From Piscibacillus salipiscarius JCM 13188 (lineage in GTDB: Bacteria > Bacillota > Bacilli > Bacillales > Alkalibacillaceae), in contig NZ_BBCD01000019.1 of assembly GCF_001311865.1 (NCBI RefSeq), positions 1 to 61,813 on the forward strand: a stretch of DNA of 61,813 nucleotides, read 5' to 3'. Positions 57,074-61,813 of this stretch are shown here, piece after piece (positions within the stretch are counted from its first letter, which is position 1; each line of letters starts with the position of its first letter). Both the position numbers and the translations under genes were made by a program. The notes beneath the pieces are model-generated. The model did not search any database. It was not told the origin of the DNA and saw only the letters and a program-made list of their open reading frames with translations.

Positions 57074-58200
57074 TCTTCTTCTCTTTAGTCATTTCCATCA
57101 TCTGTTTCCAAATGGAACCTTTTGCTTCTTCGCCGCCCTGAATGCGTGATAAAGCCATTTTAGCTTGCATGCGAACCTCGAATTCTGGGTCTTGAAGTGC
57201 GTCTTCTAACGCTGGAAGTGCCGTTTCATCGCCATATTCATATAAGAACATCGCGGCTCTCCAGCGAACAATCCGGCTTTTGTCTTTTAAGGCTTCGATC
57301 ATTTTCGGAATAGCCTCTGTAAAACCTAAATCGGATAAGCAATCTCCAGCTGTTCGTCTCACGGTTACTGTTTTGTCTTGAAGAGCTTTATAAATATAAG
57401 GCAATACGGCTTTGTCATCAATTTCACCTAAATACGCTGTTGCTAAGCGGCGAACTGACATTTTAGAATCGTCCAATGCTCTATCTAACAAAGGTAAGTC
57501 TTCAGTTGTAGGGTCAGGCATGCGGTCTAATGCCGCGTAACGCTCTTTCCAGTCTTCTGATTCCAACTTTTCCATTGTGAGTGGTTCTTCAAACTGGCTT
57601 CGATCTTGCACGCCCCCAGAACTCGCTAAATCAACTAATGTCTTAAGGCGCTCTTGGTCATAAGTTGCTTCAATTTCCGCAACGACATCTTGACCGACTT
57701 CCTCAGCTTGACCGTAGCGTGGACTTTGTTCAACCCATTCACGTTCAGCCAACATATCGGCATCCTTGGATGCTTCCATTGCGGCTTCCATAAAGCGATT
57801 GTTCAGGCCAAACCGTTTTTCCTGATCCTCTTCCTCAACTTTAACTTGCATTGGAATTTGGCGGAACTTTTGAACAAAACCTTAATCTCACCAAAATCAT
57901 CTTCGTCAGATGACGAGTTTTCCTCATTAGTAGATTCGTCCTCAGAGCCTAATACCTCTTTAACACGCGGTAAAATATCTTCCCATGGCACTTTAGGATG
58001 ACGTTCTAAAGCTATAAAATTTATGACTCGATAAAGTTCCTTCACACCATCAATTTCAAATAGTTCTTTGACATATTTAGGTGCATCGCTTAAATCTTGA
58101 TGTTGTTTGAATTCTTGAGTTTCTCCATCTGAAAGACTTTCATTTAATTTATTTTCATTGAGTAAGGACTAGGTGTTGGTTCAATCGATACAATTTTCAT
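57069..58200 (-). CDS. cvfC: Conserved virulence factor C family protein, HEAT-like repeats (two frameshifts)
   Basis: ~377 residues starting MKIVSIEPTPSPYSMKINLN. The frame breaks near 58147 (missing T), continues through APKYVKELFEIDGVKELYRV and HPKVPWEDILPRVKEVLG, and breaks again near 57850. The C-terminal half is a series of HEAT-like helical repeats (DLPLLDRALDDSKMSVRRLA; AVLPYIYKALQDKTVTVRRT; AIPKMIEALKDKSRIVRWRA). This is the CvfC/YpgR pattern. In Staphylococcus it affects virulence gene expression; in Bacillaceae the role is unclear. The N-terminal part is Scaffold/Nfu-N like. Confidence 0.85.
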
Positions 58201-58258
58201 CCGAATACCTCCTTCGCATCTATATAAAGTTTAACAAATCTATCATGTTGGGGCTATT

Positions 58259-58286
58259 TTGACATAAAATAGGGTATTAATAGAAT
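58259..58286 (+). promoter_or_regulatory. Sigma-A promoter of the small membrane protein gene
   Basis: TTGACA (58259-58264), 16-nt spacer, TAGAAT (58281-58286); start codon at 58321. Confidence 0.65.
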
Positions 58287-58320
58287 ATGTACATATTTAG
58301 GATTGAGGAGGTTCACAGCA

Positions 58321-58677
58321 TGAGTGATATGAGTGTTAGAGTTAAGGGGTATTTAGAACAGTTAAAAGATTATTCGACTCAAAAAAAGATCAACTAAAGG
58401 AAGTACCTAGAAATGTGTGGCTTAAAAACATTCCTGCTATTTGTTTATATTAACGTTTATGGGTTATTTAATGTTTGCTTCCAAAGGTCATTCACTAATT
58501 TGGGGAATCGTTTTCATTTTAGGGTTGGCATACTCCATATTTCTTATCCATTATTGGAAAAAAGATCGGGATTTTAATATACATTTATCAATTGTACTAT
58601 TACTAATGAGCCTGCCATTAGCAAGCTTTGAAGTTTTTAGTTATTTATTTTCTATATTGTTTAAAAACCTTCTCTAA
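58321..58677 (+). CDS. Small membrane protein (frameshift)
   Basis: ~118 residues starting MSDMSVRVKGYLEQLKDYST (RBS GGAGG). The frame breaks in the A7 tract at ~58385. The rest has a positively charged amphipathic start and three helices (FLILTFMGYLMFASKG; IWGIVFILGLAYSIFLI; LSIVLLLMSLPLASFEVFSY). Function and family not recognised. A terminator hairpin follows at 58676. Confidence 0.6.
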
Positions 58678-58703
58678 ACGTCCGCAATGAATTCGGGCGT
58701 TTC
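58676..58703 (+). terminator. Terminator of the small membrane protein gene
   Basis: Stem AAACGTCCG / CGGGCGTTT with one G-T pair, tail TCATGG. T-tract poor. Confidence 0.55.
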
Positions 58704-58759
58704 ATGGTTCAATAAAGGTTTCGAAATTATTTTTGGTGCAATGATATAAAGAGAGAGAG

Positions 58760-59428
58760 GTGATTGATATTGGGATAAGAGAGGTACCTAAAAAGACGTA
58801 TTTATTTTTAATTATAAACTTTTGTATTATTTTGGGCGGCGGTTGGCTCTTTGCTGAACTTGCCGATGGAGTCGCTGAACAAGAAAAATTCATCTTGGAT
58901 CAAAAAGTCAGACTGTTCGTTAGCTCCATACAATCACCAACATTAGATCAAGCGTTCCTTCATTACTGAATTAGGTTCAGTAACGTTCATTACGATCAGT
59001 TCTATAGTATTACTGGTAGCGATTTATTTTATGTACAATCGATATAAATGGCGTATTTTTTATTTTGCTGTAGCCATTATTGGAATTGGTCTTCTAACCC
59101 GTGTATTAAAACATGTATTTGAAAGAGAACGTCCGAATATATTTGAACAGTACGATGGAACTGGTTTCAGCTTTCCAAGTGGACATTCAACAGGTCCGAT
59201 GGTCTTCTATGGATTTTTAATCTATTTAGTCATAAGAAGCAGAATGAATGATGCATTGAAATGGGCTCTGGGCATTATGTTAGCCTTGTTAATATTTGGG
59301 ATAGGGTTCAGTCGTATTTATTTAGGTGTACACTTTGCAACGGACGTTTAGCAGGTCACGTATTAGGCCTTGCATGGCTGATATCTTGTGTTTTAATTTT
59401 AGAATATACATTATGGAGGAAAAAATAA
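58760..59428 (+). CDS. PAP2-family phosphatase (two frameshifts)
   Basis: ~222 residues, started at GTG 58760 (MIDIGIREVPKKTYLFLIIN) in the absence of a better codon. Six helices. The three PAP2 motifs are present: KHVFERERPNIFE (KxxxxxxRP), FPSGHSTG (PSGH), and SRIYLGVHFATDV (SRxxxxxHxxxD). Frame breaks lie near 58968 and near 59348 after ATDV; the end reads LAGHVLGLAWLISCVLIL. Such enzymes dephosphorylate undecaprenyl pyrophosphate or phosphatidic acid at the membrane. Confidence 0.85.
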
Positions 59429-59556
59429 TTATATTTTGATAAAATAAAACAATCATACTGAATATGAGTTCACTTCATACAAAATGATTGACTTCATTTT
59501 TTTAAAAAGATATTCTACACGGGTAAAGATTTTATCTCCAGTTAGGGGGAGCGCGT

Positions 59557-60380
59557 TTGTTAAGAGAAGGACAACTAAAAGATATTGAAAAGCTCCAAAT
59601 GATTGTGGAGCAGCATGATCGTATTGAACTAAAATTAAATTGGTATTTCCTTCGATCGCGGATGACGGAGAATAACGACTTTTTCTATTATGAAGGTGAT
59701 CGGCTACTCGGATATGCAGCACTCTATTATGTTGGTGGTGCTTATGAAATGTGTGCGATGGTGCATCCTGACCATCGTCGTAAAGGTATATTCACTAAGC
59801 TTTTCCACGAAATCCTCGATTCTCTTAAAACAAGAAAAACTCAAAAGCTCTATATTAATGCTCCGCCAGAATCTGAATGTGCTAAAATGACGCTTCAAAA
59901 ACTTGGAGCAACTTATGCTTATTCTGATTACCAAATGCGCTGGAGCAAAAAGATATTCCAGAGCCTGAAGTGGATGTTAAACTAAGGCTCGCTACTCCAG
60001 ATGATTTAGATCAAATTGTTGATTTAGATGTTAAAGGGTTTAATCTCACTAGGGAAGAAGCTGAGTTTTTAGTTGATGTGCTAAAAAGAGATGCAGGTCA
60101 TAGAACTTACATGATTGAGAAAGATGGTCAAACGATTGGGAAACTTCGTCTTAAAGCAGAAGGAATTGAAACGTATATATTCGGCTTTACTGTAGATCCT
60201 GATTTTCGTCGTCAAGGCATTGGTAAAGCTGCCTTAATAGAAGTTGTTAAGCAGGAGTCAGAATCTGGACACGTGATCTTCGTTGAAGTTGGGATCGAAG
60301 ATGAACGTGGGTTACATTTATATGAAGCAGTTGGTTTTGAAACTTACCAACAACAGGATTATTACAAATATCAAGGTTAA
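59557..60380 (+). CDS. Tandem GNAT-domain protein (frameshift)
   Basis: ~274 residues. It starts at TTG 59557 (MLREGQLKDIEKLQMIVEQH) behind GGGGGAG. Two GNAT folds: the first with MCAMVHPDHRRKGIFTKLFH, the second with GFTVDPDFRRQGIGKAALIE (R/Q-x-x-G-x-G/A motif) and LYEAVGFETYQQQDYYKY at its end. The frame breaks near 59952 between the two domains (RWSKKD to PEPEVDVKLRLAT). Each half alone would be a complete acetyltransferase; together this is a tandem GNAT like those of amino-sugar or thiol acetyltransferases. Substrate unknown. Confidence 0.78.
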
Positions 60381-60385
60381 TATAA

Positions 60386-60420
60386 ACCAGCTCAATTCTA
60401 AATTGAGCTGGCTTTTTTTC
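60386..60420 (+). terminator. Terminator of the tandem GNAT gene
   Basis: Stem CCAGCTCAATT / AATTGAGCTGG, loop CTA, tail CTTTTTTT. Confidence 0.9.
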
Positions 60421-60439
60421 TATATAGGGGGGGATTACA

Positions 60440-60901
60440 ATCGGTTATGTCGAAGAGTTACGTAAACTAGTTGGACATAGGCCATTAATTTTAGTAGGAA
60501 CGGTCATCGTCATCATAGATCAAGATAGTCGTGTTTTATTACAGAAAAGGACGTTTCCAGAAGGCATTTGGGGTCTTCCAGGAGGATTGATGGAATTAGG
60601 TGAATCTACAGAAGATGTTGGTCGTCGTGAAGTTTTGGAAGAAACAGGGCTAACAGTTGGTAAACTTCATTTAATTAATATTAACTCTGGCTCAAGATAT
60701 TTTACTCGTGCTCAAAATGGGGATGAATTCTACTCGGTTACGGCTGCGTATTGGACTAAGGACTATAAAGGAACATTAGTATATGATGATGAGGAATCAC
60801 TAGCTTTAAAGTTCTTTTCCCTTCATGAGCTACCTGAACAAATGATTGGTAGTCATAGGGAAATAATTGAAGATTATCAAAAGAGCCTGTCCAACGGCTA
60901 G
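60440..60901 (+). CDS. NUDIX hydrolase with no normal start codon
   Basis: The reading frame with GYVEELRKLVGHRPLILVGT is open back to a TAG at 60425, but there is no ATG, GTG or TTG before GYVEEL. The only codon at a proper distance from the AGGGGGGG site (60426-60433) is ATC 60440. The Nudix box is complete: GGLMELGESTEDVGRREVLE followed by ETGLTV. ~153 residues in all. Family members hydrolyse nucleoside diphosphate derivatives. The start is either a rare non-ATG codon or a sequencing error of ATG; the rest is intact. Confidence 0.75.
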   Translation: MGYVEELRKLVGHRPLILVGTVIVIIDQDSRVLLQKRTFPEGIWGLPGGLMELGESTEDVGRREVLEETGLTVGKLHLININSGSRYFTRAQNGDEFYSVTAAYWTKDYKGTLVYDDEESLALKFFSLHELPEQMIGSHREIIEDYQKSLSNG

Positions 60902-60916
60902 GAGGCAACCAATTAT

Positions 60917-61188
60917 TAAAAAACGGCCGCCTAATACTTGGGTCGCACCAAACCCGCACCCAAAGCCTACTGCACCATATAAGAACATTAATTTGCCGAC
61001 ATCTAAAACAATTCGCGGTTAACATCAAGCAATCCGAGAAGTAAAAAGAGAATACCAAATGCAGCCAATGGAACAAATACGAATAAATAGATATCTACGC
61101 GAACCATCAATCTAATTTGTACAAATCTTAGAATCAAGGCAATCACGGCGATTACGAAGAAAATAACTAAATGGTGTAAGATTCCCAA
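60917..61188 (-). CDS. Small membrane protein of unknown family (frameshift)
   Basis: Started at TTG 61188 (MGILHHLVIFFVIAVIALIL), with GGGGAG upstream. It has three hydrophobic segments and a change of frame near 61018, giving RIVLDVGKLMFLYGAVGFGC followed by GFGATQVLGGRF. A tandem stop TAATAA at ~60914-60919 is reached if T6 at 60919-60924 is shortened by one. Family not recognised. It is convergent with the NUDIX gene, and the 3' ends are very close. Confidence 0.5.
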
Positions 61189-61294
61189 GCGCCATCAACT
61201 CCCCAAGACAGGTTATTATATTATACGCTAGAACCTGTATAACATGATTGGAAAAAACAATCATGACCAATAATAAAAATGAGGTGATTAAAAC

Positions 61295-61720
61295 ATGATC
61301 GTAGGAATGAATCCTTATTTTATGTTTAATGGAGATGGAATCGAAGCTACACGTTTTTATGAAGAATCTTTTAATGCAGAGGTTATGGATTTTAAAACGT
61401 ATGCTGAGCTTCCTAATGCAAAAGAAGGAGATGAGCAGTTACTTCTTCATGCGAATTTGAGATTGGTGATAATGAGATTATGCTATCAGACACTGATCCC
61501 GAGCATCCAAGCTATCCAATTCAAGCCGGGACGCATATTTCAGTTGCCCTTGTGACGGATGATGCCGATCAAACAAGTGATATTTTTAGAAAAATAGTAG
61601 AGAACGACGGTAAGGAAGTCATGGCGCTTCAGGAAACTTTTTTTTAGTCCTGCTTACGGAAAAGTTCGAGATAAGTATGGGGTTGAATGGCAAATTAGTA
61701 CACTCAAACAAGAAGATTAA
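61295..61720 (+). CDS. VOC/glyoxalase-family (PhnB-like) protein (two frameshifts)
   Basis: ~142 residues starting MIVGMNPYFMFNGDGIEATR with GAGGTG upstream. PhnB-like pattern: FYEESFNAEVMDFKTYAELP, IMLSDTDPEHPSYPIQAGTH, VALVTDDADQTSDIFRKIVE, ending with SPAYGKVRDKYGVEWQIST. Frame breaks lie near 61457 and in T8 at ~61640. VOC proteins have a two-domain beta-alpha-beta-beta-beta fold; the PhnB subset lacks proven function. Its terminal part runs into the repeat element at 61728. Confidence 0.82.
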
Positions 61721-61727
61721 GGAATCA

Positions 61728-61813
61728 AAAGAGGCTGGGACAAAATATTAATTAATCTAGAAGAATACGAATATTAGAGGAGAGATCAATCCCTAATATT
61801 CGTCTTCATTTTT
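61728..61813. repeat. GAGGCTGGGAC-type intergenic repeat (left part; runs off the window)
   Basis: AAAAGAGGCTGGGACAAAA begins 8 nt after the VOC stop, then an inner inverted repeat ACGAATATTAG-AGG / CC-CTAATATTCGT (61766 and 61792). The AGAGGCTGGGAC start is the well-known left arm of a dispersed Firmicutes intergenic element whose right arm would read GTCCCAGCCTCTT; that arm lies beyond the window. Confidence 0.7.

Noticed and set aside
61220..61260. Terminator from CATGATTG/CAATCATG inverted repeat
   Set aside because: It lies directly upstream of the VOC gene with no T-tract; could be an operator, but nothing else supports it.
1..61813. tRNA or rRNA genes
   Set aside because: No cloverleaf with GTTCRANYC arm plus acceptor pairing and no rRNA conserved segments were noticed on either strand.

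Overview
The window looks like the chromosome of a low-GC, endospore-forming member of the Bacillaceae, probably a salt-tolerant or halophilic one. Support: purine-rich Shine-Dalgarno sites with ATG/GTG/TTG starts; a spoVAF germination gene, a SleL-type cortex hydrolase and two spore-surface-like proteins; Fur-box-controlled siderophore uptake; an NhaC-type Na+/H+ antiporter; many acidic secreted proteins; and four secreted subtilisin-type proteases in a row. Genus cannot be fixed from this sequence alone.

Layout. 1-7.9 kb: stress and envelope genes (small protein, phospholipase-C-like protein, heme catalase, DUF3888 protein, MscS channel, acetyltransferase, YocH-like LysM/3D protein, DJ-1 family protein, manganese catalase). 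8-13 kb: FAD-dependent phytoene-desaturase-like enzyme, lipoprotein, carbonic-anhydrase-like protein, DUF2202 ferritin-like protein, methyltransferase, DUF819 membrane protein. An IS3-family element (13.06-14.52 kb) sits in the DUF819 terminator. 14.6-20.4 kb: spoVAF, UPF0145 pair, an MFS exporter with an ArsR/DUF2087 regulator and shared palindromic operators, and two paralogous spore-surface-like proteins. 20.4-26.9 kb: lipoprotein, TetR-ABC exporter operon, CHY zinc finger, CBS-domain protein with a Gln-rich tail, P1-family peptidase. 26.9-39.8 kb: a protease island with one ~3000-residue bacillopeptidase-F-like protein (five tandem GATase-like plus Ig-like units) and three tandem subtilisins. 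40-49.4 kb: YqxD, CheW, a lipoprotein, a YtrA-type ABC operon, SleL, a TDT-like carrier, NhaC, RNase H-like protein. 49.6-53.7 kb: divergent Fur-controlled siderophore uptake (binding protein, two permeases, FhuF-like reductase). 53.8-61.8 kb: NERD protein, S41 peptidase, TPR protein, CvfC, PAP2 phosphatase, tandem GNAT, NUDIX, VOC protein.

Sequence quality matters for every entry. About two thirds of the genes are split by single-base indels, usually in homopolymers, while both halves keep family-typical sequence. These are much more likely sequencing or assembly errors than pseudogenes, so I report each broken gene as one span and say where the frame changes.

The least explained structures are intergenic arrays of short degenerate repeats with a 20-21 nt period (1169-1304, 3316-3388, 53820-53975, weaker ones at 5096-5170 and 14561-14590). 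The clearest arrays start a few bases after a stop codon. Two also share a core motif. The giant modular protease is the most unusual protein.
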